DNA of 13,731 nt from Micractinium sp. NFX-FRZ (Eukaryota > Chlorophyta > Trebouxiophyceae > Chlorellales > Chlorellaceae): positions 1 through 13,731 of the forward strand of contig JAPTJF010000788.1 in the NCBI GenBank assembly GCA_029339195.1. The letters are read 5' to 3'. The position numbers were made by a program, and so were the translations under genes. Shown in pieces: positions 7,001 through 13,731 of this stretch. Position 1 is the first letter of the stretch, and each line of letters starts with the position of its first letter. Under the pieces are notes generated by a model. That model worked only from the letters and a program-made list of their open reading frames with translations, did not search any database and was not told the DNA's origin.

Positions 7001-9409
7001 CCCCGACTGCAGCGGGTAGAGCAGCATGGTGGCGGCTGCAGGGGAGAGGCACAAGGGCTCTTAACTCATAGCAAGAAGACAGTGCTTCAGCTAGGAAGGG
7101 GCTGAGTCGAAGCAAGCAGCGGACGTTGATGGCAGCTGTAGATCCAGGGCGGTGCACTGGTAAGCTGGGCTGGATTCTGAAGGGCTGCAGCCCAGCCTGC
7201 TGCGCAGCCCAGCGCGGGTAGCAGCAGCTATGGCCACACACACAGACCTGATAGCAGGGAGCGTGAGAGGACGGAAAGCTGCATGAACGGCAGGTAGGGC
7301 AGGACGTGTGTGGCGCGGTACGTGTCGTACTCGAAGCGCGCCGCCACCACGTGCGTCAGGGCCGCCTGCAGAGAGGCAAGCAGGGCCAGGGCAGGGCATG
7401 AAGGAGGGGAAGGTGGCACTGTGTGTGTGTGGTGTGTGACACTGACGCCCCCTGGCACCGGCTTTGCCGCCTGGACCAAAGAGTTTGGCCCCCAACGCCT
7501 CATGCGCGCATCTGCCCATGCCTGTCCCGACGCACGTGGCAGGCGGTGCCGGCGGCCGCCGACCGCTGGTGCAGCGGCCAGATGAGCGGGTGCAGCCCGG
7601 TGTCGAGCCCACCCTGCTCCTTGCCGCTGGCGAGTGCCAGCAGGCCGTCTGGCCGCACCTCCCCGCTGGCAACTTCCACCGCCGACTGCAGCACAGCGCC
7701 GGTGCCGCGCAGCGCAGCGGCCAGCTGCAGCCGTGCCAGCATGCCTGTGTGGGGGGCAGGGGCAGGCGGGCGTGCGGGTGGCTCAGCGGCGCTGGGGGCC
7801 TGTTGGCAGCAGCAACAGGGAGCGGAGCCGGAGGTCTCTTGATGCGCTGTCCAATAAAGTAGCAATCCACTGTGCAGGCGCATCATGCTGGACTGCAAGT
7901 TGCCGGCAGCCCAGCTCACCCACCTGATGGCGTGGGCGTCACAAACTGGCTGGCCAGGGTGGCACACACGCCAGCAAAGGCAAAGTACATGACGTCGTAG
8001 GCAGGGAACTTCCAGAGCGGCAGCTGCGTGCGGTAGTTGCCGCACACTGCAGTTGAGTGAGGGGTGAAGCGGGTGTGCCTTTGTGAGCCATGAGGCCTCA
8101 AGTAGGGAGCAGTGAGATGGCATGCAGGGCAGGGCAGGTAGGCAGGCAGGCAGCTGGGGCAGCGCCTGCAGGAACTAGCAGAGCCGCCCGCGGCGGACAG
8201 CCCTGGGCATGCACATCAGCCATGCCCCTGCCCACTGCTCACCCGACTGCGCAAAAACTAGGGTGGCAAAGAGCATAGGGAAGCGCAGGTCTGGGGAGCG
8301 GAAGCGCAGGACTGTGAGGCACGCCAGCACAGGGACGCTCAGCACCAGGAGCACTGCGGCCTGCAGGGGGCAGCCGCAGAGGGGCAGCGGGCACCAGAGG
8401 TTGCGAAAGAGGGGTGCAAGCGCACCCTGCCCCTCCTGGCTGCCTGTCCCGCTCCGCGCCCTGTGCACAGCCTGCCCCGCCTGTCCTTCCTCCTCTCCTC
8501 CCAACTGCCCTGCAGGCTGCTGTGGCATGTGTGCATGCCTTGGTGGCCGAGTCGTTGCCCCACTGCCCGCCATTGGCCGCCAGCGTGAGGTGCAGCACGC
8601 CCAGCGCCAGTGCCGCCCCCAGCAGCGCGCCCAGCAGGATGTGGATGAACAGCAGGGCAGCGGGCTTGTGGGCCAGGTTGCGGGCCAGCAGCAGGAGGCA
8701 GGCGTAGACGACGATAAGCTGCAGGCAGTGGCCAATGGACACGTGCCAAGGGTGCAGAGTGAGCGGGAGGCAGGCGTGGACCGCACTAAGGTTCATGGAT
8801 GCAGCAGTGCATGCACTGGATGAGTTCCATGGGCAAGAAGCCGAGCGGGCACCCAGCGTGGCAGGCTGAGCAGGGAAAGGCAGGCCATGGCCAACCGCTT
8901 GGGGCGCTTCGCCTGCCACAGCAGGGAGTTAGAGACGGGTGTTTGTCCCCGGGCGCGGGGCGTCCGTGTCAGGTTATTGCTAGTAAGAGCATTGCTGCAA
9001 CGTGCAGGCATGCGGCAGGCAGGCAGGCAACGTGCAGGCATGCGGCCCACCGTGTTGGATGGGGCCACAGGCACAGCCGCCAGCATGCACACTCGGCCCT
9101 GGCGGCGTTCACATCAGCTGCTTGCCTGTGGGTTGACAAATGCGGGGTCCAGAGAGAATGTGTCCCACACAGCTGGCGTGCTGAAGGTGCCCAAGATTAG
9201 GAGGACGCAGGCCGTGACCTATATGGGGTTGGCGGCTGAGGCAGGTGGGCGGCAGGTGGGCAGGCGACACCAGGGCGCCACCCCGGCAGCGGCTGGCAGG
9301 ATGCTTCTTGGATGCGGCTCCTTACCTGCAGCCCCCAACGCAGCTGCAGCCGCGTGAAAGACAGCTTGCCTAGAAACCAGCGCCAGGCCAAGGAGGCCTG
9401 CGAGGCCAT
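1001..9409 (-). CDS. FUSC/ALMT-like integral membrane transporter, 22 exons, 1292 aa
   Basis: Probable organic-anion or aromatic-acid transporter or channel of the FUSC/ArAE superfamily, nearest in motif layout to plant aluminium-activated malate transporters. Substrate and membrane are not readable from sequence. Exons (minus): 9409-9326, 9218-9126, 8718-8539, 8360-8243, 8046-7924, 7744-7536, 7365-7248, 7035-6872, 6648-6514, 6342-6211, 6033-5871, 5618-5356, 5088-4930, 4708-4619, 4463-4428, 4247-4209, 4059-2905, 2613-2495, 2238-2148, 1822-1743, 1560-1413, 1180-1001. All phases agree and the sum is 3879 nt. The ATG is the first after an in-frame TAA at 9467-9469. Residues 29-200 hold about six hydrophobic segments. 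Residues 200-555 are a soluble linker. Residues 557-735 are the second membrane half, with the family-like stretch MTIVVVLLEP then TGG...KKGLLRLAGTLAG. Residues 753-1030 are Pro/Gln-rich. The remainder is the cytoplasmic tail, including LRFEWHLERPHRMP, matching the ALMT 'E-x-x-H-G' tail region. Weakest junctions: introns 3 and 8. Confidence 0.85.
1884..1925. repeat. GAGCT/GGGCT pentamer array in intron 19
   Basis: About eight tandem five-base units (GAGCT and GGGCT) lie in the transporter gene's intron 19 (1823-2147), about 60-100 bases upstream of the 1822 acceptor in transcript sense. This is a simple microsatellite. There is no sign of a coding role. Confidence 0.8.
3250..3285 (-). repeat. 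poly-Gln codon run in transporter tail
   Basis: Twelve codons giving eleven Gln and one Arg (residues 961-972), encoded mainly by CAG (CTG on the plus strand) with a few CAA/CGG interruptions. Further short Gln runs follow at residues 1003-1006. A CTG-codon Leu run also occurs in exon 21 (about 1498-1519), and a CTG tract at 190-210. Confidence 0.85.
3424..3891 (-). repeat. in-frame tandem repeats in transporter exon 17
   Basis: About four diverged units lie in coding sequence, at residues 759-914. Each has a Pro-rich head (PPGPPP or PPAGPPP), then PPPL(N/D/H)(G/E)EQ(D/E/P)E, then GRQ(Q/H)(A/T)(E/Q)(H/R/Q)(D/G)S. The GRQ- motif starts at about residues 759, 815, 855 and 883, so the spacing shrinks. 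The homology is also visible in DNA: a GGGTGGCGGGCCGGCCGG block is identical at about 3640 and 3820. Repeat-unit number is likely to vary between strains. Confidence 0.75.
4060..4208 (-). other. intron 16 of the transporter gene, GC-AG type
   Basis: Donor GACCAG|GCAAGT at 4209/4208 is a perfect match to the GC-donor consensus. Acceptor CGCCTGCAG at 4060, phase 0, joining ...GDAVLWDQ to ALWRVALTGIG, which restores the expected ALMT/FUSC membrane segment. Confidence 0.7.
4709..4929 (-). other. intron 13 of the transporter gene, GC-AG type
   Basis: Donor CCGCAG|GCAAGG at 4930/4929, acceptor CCACTGCAG at 4709, phase 0, joining ...LGGGNNPQ to MFILTSLLLAL. Without the intron the frame runs into a polar stretch and stop in the middle of the membrane domain, so the splice is needed. 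Confidence 0.65.
6034..6210 (-). other. intron 10 of the transporter gene, GC-AG type
   Basis: Donor CCACAG|GCAGGG at 6211/6210, acceptor CCACGCAG at 6034, phase 0 on both sides, joining ...RLEPQ to AAGERDALV. The intron contains imperfect short repeats of GCTGGCA(G/C)GCTGCCAC type at about 6127-6200. Confidence 0.55.
8361..8538 (-). other. intron 3 of the transporter gene, candidate GC-AG type
   Basis: Flanking coding frames are different, so an intron is required here. The only in-phase (phase 0) donor I can find is AAG|GCATGC at 8539/8538, which fits the GC-donor consensus less well than the others. The acceptor CCCCCTGCAG at 8361 is strong. A GT donor at about 8556 would give the wrong phase. 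Confidence 0.4.
8719..9125 (-). other. intron 2 of the transporter gene, GC-AG type
   Basis: Donor CAG|GCAAGC at 9126/9125, acceptor CTGCAG at 8720/8719, phase 0. There is no usable GT donor in the right place, and the GC donor matches the AG|GCAAGT consensus at all but the last base. It is the longest intron of the gene and contains a 20-base perfect direct repeat (8997-9016 and 9027-9046, period 30). A missed exon inside it cannot be excluded. Confidence 0.6.
8997..9046. repeat. 20-base perfect direct repeat, period 30
   Basis: The same 20 bases (beginning GCAACGTGCAGG) occur at 8997-9016 and 9027-9046, separated by a GGCAGGCA-type spacer. The repeat lies within intron 2 of the transporter gene and is palindrome-poor, so it is probably a replication-slippage product. 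Confidence 0.85.
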
Positions 9410-9462
9410 CCCGCCGTGGTGCCCCGAAAATGGGCAGCTGCCTCGACGGGGTAGAAAAGCCA

Positions 9463-9472
9463 CCTTTTAAAC
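9463..9472 (-). promoter_or_regulatory. possible TATA-like element of the transporter gene
   Basis: GTTTAAAAGG reads on the minus strand 54-63 bases upstream of the ATG at 9409, one of the few AT-rich patches in a GC-rich flank. Distance would imply a short 5' leader. This is weak, based on composition and position only. Confidence 0.2.
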
Positions 9473-9690
9473 TTGTTGTCAATGAGGTGAGCAACCGGGC
9501 ATCTTCCGCAGGGAATCTGCGGCCGCCAGCCGTGCCTGGCGCCGCCAGCGGTGCACCCTCCTCATCGGTGACCCCCTAGCAACCTGGGCTGCCTGCCTGC
9601 ATGCTGTGACTGTCCGCCCTTGTCTGCCGTGCCTGTGAAGTCGTCGCCATCGCGGAGTTTGAGCTTTCACCCACGCAAATCTTGGGTGGT

Positions 9691-9970
9691 CACAGATGTC
9701 GTCGGGATTCCCCAGCGGAAGCTGCGCAGGGCTCCCAAGGAGCTCCTCGAGGGTGGGCATAAGTACAAAATGGACCACTTACAACTGTGTGGCTCGCATT
9801 TTGCACACGTTGCAAAAGACGGGGATCGGGCATGGCAAGTTACCAGAGGATTGGGGATCAATCACCAGGACGGGGTCAAAGGGAGAGTTCCCCTGTGTAG
9901 ACATGCCTGCTACCCCCGGGCAGCTGACCGGCAGGGCAGGTGGGAGCAGGTACCACAGGCAGATGCATGG
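9691..9970. repeat. dispersed repeat, copy A
   Basis: Aligns in direct orientation with 13226-13501. The best-matched core is about 9790-9920, where blocks such as CTCGCATTTTGCACA, GATCGGGCATGGCAA and GAGAGTTCCCCTGT are shared with only scattered substitutions; 9722-9790 is much more diverged. It starts with CACAGATGT(C/T)GTCGGGATT and ends with GGCAGATGCA. There are no long terminal inverted repeats and no clear target-site duplication by eye. It lies 282 bases upstream of the transporter ATG. Confidence 0.8.
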
Positions 9971-10405
9971 CACAGCCAGCAAACCATCTGTGCTGCCCCA
10001 CTCTTCTCCCGATCACATGCATCTGCTACTCTAGTTGGTGGGCTTTAGAAGATATGGACGGTTCGGAAAAGAGAAGGGACTGTGTGTCAGCTGCTGCCCG
10101 CCTCAGCTGTCGGTGCCGGCACCGCGTCGAGGCAAACAACCTTGCTAAGGCCGCACTGGTCATGGAGCAGATGTGTGTCTGCGTTATTAGAAGAAGGGCA
10201 ATTGGAAGAAAAGCTACCGGGAGGCTGGCAAACAGCAGGCAGCTGAGGACTTGAGGAGGGAGCAGCGTCACAGGGTCACAGCCGCTGAGTGCGCTACAGC
10301 GTCCAACTGGCAGAGAGGCGCAGGGCGAGCGCTGCCGTGAGGGAGTGCACGTGGGGCTGGGACGCAAGCGGGAAAGCAACACTACGTTCAGCCTGTCGAG
10401 AGCTT

Positions 10406-13065
10406 TCATGGCTTGAACTGCATGATGGTGGCCTTATTCTTGTTGCCAGTATCCGCCATGGCCACCACGGGGACGCCATCCTTGTCCCACGCAATGTCCA
10501 GCCAACGGGCGGCGCCCTTGGAGAAGCCTGCACCGAGGAGACGTACACAAGTGATTGGCAGGCAGACTAGCAGGCACGCAGTTGCGCAGCCAGGCGGGCG
10601 GGCAGGCCGGCATGCATGCATGCAGGTCCACAACAGCACACACAATGCCAACCAACGTAGCAGAGGAGAGCAAGGTTCTCGCCTCGGCAGCTTTGTACCA
10701 GCCAGCGCGCCTCACCTGCTTTGCCCACGGCCCGCCACTTGCCCCGCACGAGCTGCAGGAGTGTGGCCTTCCCCAGCTTGGAAACGTCAGCGAAGAGCAC
10801 GTGCGCGACGTTGTCACGGATGGCCAGCGTCATCATGTCCGCCGTTGACGTGCGTGGCTTGCCGTTACCAACGAGGCCTGCGTTTGGCTCCCGCACCCAC
10901 TTCGCCTGCGACTCAGACCAGCGGCTGACAGCCAACGTGGGCTGGAGGACACTTTTGTCCTCGAAGCATGCGACCCATGCCTTGTCAGGAGAGCTCGTGT
11001 AGGCGAGGCGCACGGCACGGCCCTTGCCGGCAAGCGGCCCGCCCAGAGGCCCCTGAGCCTTCCAGGTCTTTTTGTCGGCCGACAGCTGCCACACGCTGAC
11101 GCGGTTGTTACGTGTGGGCTCCACGGCGGCCACGCCCACCAGGCCGCTCGACCCAATGGCGATGCGAGTTTCGGTGACCGCCCCGGGGGTGAAAGCGCGG
11201 CTGCCCACAAACGACCACTTGCCGTCTGTGAAGCGCATCACGCTGGCCTTGTTGCCCATGCCCTTGGCCTGCAGGGTTCGTTGGCGGGCAACGGCGACGA
11301 AGGAGGTGTGGATGGAGGGAGGGATGGCGTGGGGAGGGATGGAGAGAGGGAGGGAGGGACAGTGCGTGTGCACAAGGGCACCCTCTGTCTGCTGCTTCTG
11401 CTGGTTGAGCTGACGCCATTCGTGCACACCCGCTTCACAAGAGCTTGCAAGCTTGCCCAGGGCTGCCCTCTCCCACCCACTAGGCCCCACATGTGGCCTG
11501 TACAGCACGGCATGCACCCTGCCTGCACACACCTCGTCACGGTAGACAATGTAGACCTCATCTTTGATTTGAAACCCATCATCGGAGAGGTCCACTGCCA
11601 TATCCAGAAAAGAGGCGGTGCCAGTGAACCGACTGCAAGCGGGGAGAAAAGGCTCGACTTGACTTGCAGAGCAGATTTGAGCCAGCGAGGGCAGGGCTAC
11701 GCTAGCAGTGGTCCACTGCTCCAGGAGGCGTGCTGTTGCTGGTACGGGTGGGGTGCATGCACGTGCAAAGAGGAGCTCCAAGTGCCGGGGTGCACATGCA
11801 CCGACTGGCGCAGCGCACTCGAGTGGCACAGCTTCTCCGCTTCAGCAAGTATCAGCACCCCTCACATGCACGGGCACCCCTTCCTCTCCCATGCACGGCC
11901 CGGCCCTGGGCCTACCGCCTGTGCCTGCTCCGGCCAGCCCCACAGCGCCGCGCCCTGCCCTGCCCTCACCTGCCGCCCATGGGAGCCCAGGTGCCAGCGC
12001 CCAGGGTCTCGCCTGGCTGGAACTCCAGCACACTAATGGTCTTGGAGTTGCCTCGATAGCCCACGATGTGGCGCCCCACAGAATCCAGCACCATTTTGGC
12101 GTACAGTGAGACGCCTGTGTGGATGCCGGCTTTGCCCAGAATCACCCTACGCACACGGGCGGGTGGCAAGGGCGGGTCAAGGGGCAGGCGCAAGAGAAAA
12201 GCACAAGCTTGAGAGAGACACTGGTAAGTTGCGGGTCTGAGGGTGGTGGGCAGCTGCCTGTGGAGATTTGCCACCAGGCAGTGCACGCGGCAGGGAGCTG
12301 TGGCAGGCGATGACAAGTTCGAAATGTGCCCCGCTGCGGGGCATTGCCCATGCCTCACCATGCGCCATCGAACTGTTCCCTTTGCCAGCACACAAGGCCA
12401 AGCTTGGAGTCGTTGTAGGTCACCGTCGGTGCGTTGAAGTTGGCAATCTCTGCGCCCACGCTGACCCAATCGGCAGCATTCGTTGACAGCCCTGTGCTGG
12501 GCCCATTGTACTTCCATCTGCAGCAGGGGAAGGCGCAGTCGTTTCCTTCGAAACGAAAGGAGGCATGCGGTGGGTGCGACTAGGACAGGCAGCAGGATGG
12601 CGAGCAGGCGGGGCAGGCACGCGGCGAGGTCGCGCTGCCGGTGGGAGAGAGGGAGAGGTTGGGCCGCATGCCCACTTGCAAGCGATCACATGGAACAAAA
12701 GCCAGCAGGGGTGCATGCATGCACTTGCGTGGCTGCTATCTCACGTGCTAACGGGCTGGCATGAGCCTGCAGGCAGACGGGGTGGGAGAGGTTGGCAAGT
12801 GCAGAGCCTCCGGCGTGGGGAGGGGCGGTGTGGCACGGTACCGCCCGCCACGCTCCTCTGCTGCGGCATGCCAGCTGCTCACTATGCATGAGTACGCAGC
12901 GGGTGATGTGCAACAATTCGTCGACTCACCCAAAGATACCAGGAAGAAAAGGAGCAGGAGGGAGGAAATCAGGGAGAAGCGGCGGGCGGCAGTACCGCCG
13001 CCGCAGCGTGGCTGGCAGCCAAGGGCCGCAGCGCCAGCCGATGCCGGCTGCAGCAACACTGCCAT
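10406..13065 (-). CDS. probable secreted seven-bladed beta-propeller protein, 6 exons
   Basis: I do not recognise a named gene. Exons (minus): 13065-12930, 12545-12359 (or start 12517), 12146-11970, 11632-11533, 11268-10716, 10527-10406 with a TGA stop. Exons 2-6 agree in phase, and the total is about 424 residues. Exon 1 gives a long basic N-terminus and then a hydrophobic core (FSLISSLLLLFFLVSLG, residues 29-45), read as a secretion signal. The mature part is a repeat of 40-60 residues with the pattern 'F-x-x-G-x-W-x-x-VG...G...A-x-x-x-x-A-x-x-x-x-G-x-V-x-V-A...KA-x-V-M-x-F': for example NKASVMRFTDGKWSFVGS, KATLLQLVRGKWRAVGKAG and NKATIMQFKP. This matches the widespread 'KATVMKF..W..VG' propeller repeat. 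The C-terminus stops before the W-x-x-VG strand, which the N-terminal WVSVGAEI could supply to close the ring. Ligand or activity unknown. All introns are GT-AG. Confidence 0.75.
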
Positions 13066-13731
13066 GCTGTGTGCAGGGATCCAATATGCGCAAGGGGAGG
13101 TGAACCCTTTGGCGCGGAGGCGTTTGCGGGACGGTGCCTGTGCGCTCCTGAGCTCCCTTGGAAAGCGGTCCGTTCCCCGCGCGTCAAAGGCAAGCTGCTG
13201 CAGGATAACCGCACGCCACAGAGCCCACAGATGTTGTCGGGATTTCCCAGCGGAAGCTGGCCCGGCTGAACCTGCAGGTGGGCCCATGGGCCACTCACTA
13301 CTTGCAAATGTGGGCCTCGCATTTTGCACATGTTGCAAAAGGCGGCGATCGGGCATGGCAAATTACCAGCGGATTGGGGATCAGTCGCCAGGAAGGGGTC
13401 AGCGGGAGAGTTCCCCTGTCTAGACATGCCTGCAACCCCCGGCGGGGACAGGGAGCAGATTAAGAGCTCTCGAGGAGGTACCGCAGGCAGATGCACCATG
13501 GCCCATTCTCGATTCACGCCCACCAATCAGTTATTCGAGTGAAGCCCTTACACAAATTTCTACGTCCCATTTCAAGAAAGCAAAGGCAGGTGCCGGGGCG
13601 GCAGCCTCTGGGAGGCAGGCTGCCACTGCCGCTGCCGCCCCAACCTAGGTACGACTTGAGCACTGGCGACATGCCCCATTGCCAGCATCCATCAGACCGC
13701 AGGGTGTCCGCCCCATTGCCCCATCGCTGGC
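13066..13731. other. upstream flank of the propeller gene
   Basis: Contains repeat copy B. The frame of exon 1 stays open without a stop back to an ATG at 13356 inside that repeat, so a longer N-terminus is formally possible, but the 13065 start places a signal-like segment nearer the N-terminus. Beyond 13501 no feature is seen. The DNA at 13502-13570 is noticeably less GC-rich than the rest. Confidence 0.6.
13226..13501. repeat. dispersed repeat, copy B
   Basis: Same orientation as copy A (9691-9970). The core 13315-13442 is the most similar part, and an extra AT-richer insertion (about 13452-13470, GCAGATTAAGAGCTC) is absent from A. It lies 161 bases upstream of the propeller gene's ATG. 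On the minus strand both copies can be read as similar peptides (MS-x-QGNSP, DPQS-x-GNLPCPI, FCN-x-CKMR). On the plus strand both carry SHFAHVAK and GDRAWQ. Confidence 0.8.

Larger units (their letters stand above)
7924..9409 (-). other. first membrane half of the transporter (exons 1-5)
   Basis: A short basic, amphipathic N-terminus (residues 1-28, WRWFLGKLSFTRLQLRWGLQ) leads into hydrophobic segments beginning VTACVLLILGTF, LIVVYACLLLLARNLA, LLFIHILLGALLGAALAL, AAVLLVLSVPVLACL, FPMLFATLVFA and YDVMYFAFAGVCATLA. A basic helix before the first membrane span is typical of FUSC proteins. This half lacks the TGG...K...R..GT signature present in the second half, so it is probably a diverged repeat of it. 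Membrane spans were judged by eye. Confidence 0.65.
9410..10405. other. intergenic region between the two main genes
   Basis: It holds the upstream flank of the transporter gene and the downstream flank of the propeller gene. The clear contents are repeat copy A (9691-9970) and a TTTAAAAG element close to the transporter start. Short frames on both strands have no recognisable product. No TGTAA polyadenylation signal is visible on the minus strand just after the propeller stop. The nearest minus-strand TGTAA is about 620 bases away, inside repeat A. Confidence 0.6.

Noticed and set aside
8997..9046. CRISPR-like array
   Set aside because: Only two repeat units with a 10-base low-complexity spacer, inside a eukaryotic intron.
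9219..9494. Start of the transporter at or above 9463
   Set aside because: The codon at 9463 is GTG, and an in-frame TAA lies at 9467-9469. The first ATG in the frame that matches the exon 1 donor is at 9409.
12748..13356. 202-codon continuous minus-strand frame as an intronless gene
   Set aside because: Its 3' half crosses a near-perfect GTGAGT donor and turns into low-complexity sequence. Only the 13065-12930 part, with the signal-like segment, is kept as exon 1.
9691..13501. The two repeats as long terminal repeats of a retrotransposon
   Set aside because: They are direct, but the DNA between them is a spliced cellular gene with no reverse transcriptase, integrase or gag-like sequence. 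The copies are also well diverged and lack clear TG...CA ends.

Overview
The window looks like nuclear DNA of a GC-rich green alga. A trebouxiophyte of the Chlorella/Coccomyxa kind is my best guess. Coding sequence is broken by many short introns (roughly 100-400 bases) with conserved splice ends, CTG/CAG runs encode Gln or Leu tracts, introns carry small tandem repeats, and the closest recognisable families are plant-like. The lineage is inferred, not proven. Nothing bacterial, organellar or viral was seen.

Layout (both well-supported genes, and one doubtful one, lie on the minus strand). Bases 1-61 are a C-rich tract made of decayed telomere-like units. Bases 70-681 hold a 203-codon Ala/Gln-rich open frame that may or may not be a gene. 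Bases 799-1027 hold a diverged tandem duplication covering the 3' end of the next gene. Bases 1001-9409 are one large gene that I could assemble completely: 22 exons, all phases agreeing, 1292 residues. It encodes a FUSC/ALMT-type integral membrane protein with two membrane halves and a Pro/Gln-rich insertion in its cytoplasmic tail. Bases 9410-10405 are intergenic and carry copy A of a ~275-base dispersed repeat. Bases 10406-13065 are a six-exon gene for a probable secreted, seven-bladed beta-propeller protein. Bases 13066-13731 are its upstream flank and carry repeat copy B.

The two main genes have no obvious functional link: one is a probable organic-anion transporter or channel, the other a probable extracellular propeller. 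What links them is that homologous copies of the same repeat lie in the same orientation a short way upstream of each start codon (282 and 161 bases). The other standout is intron splicing. Four, probably five, of the 21 introns of the membrane-protein gene start with GC instead of GT, while all five introns of the propeller gene start with GT in the preferred model. No complete new biological system is evident. The most interesting items are the GC-AG intron cluster, the shared upstream repeat, and the repeat-rich insertion in the transporter tail.
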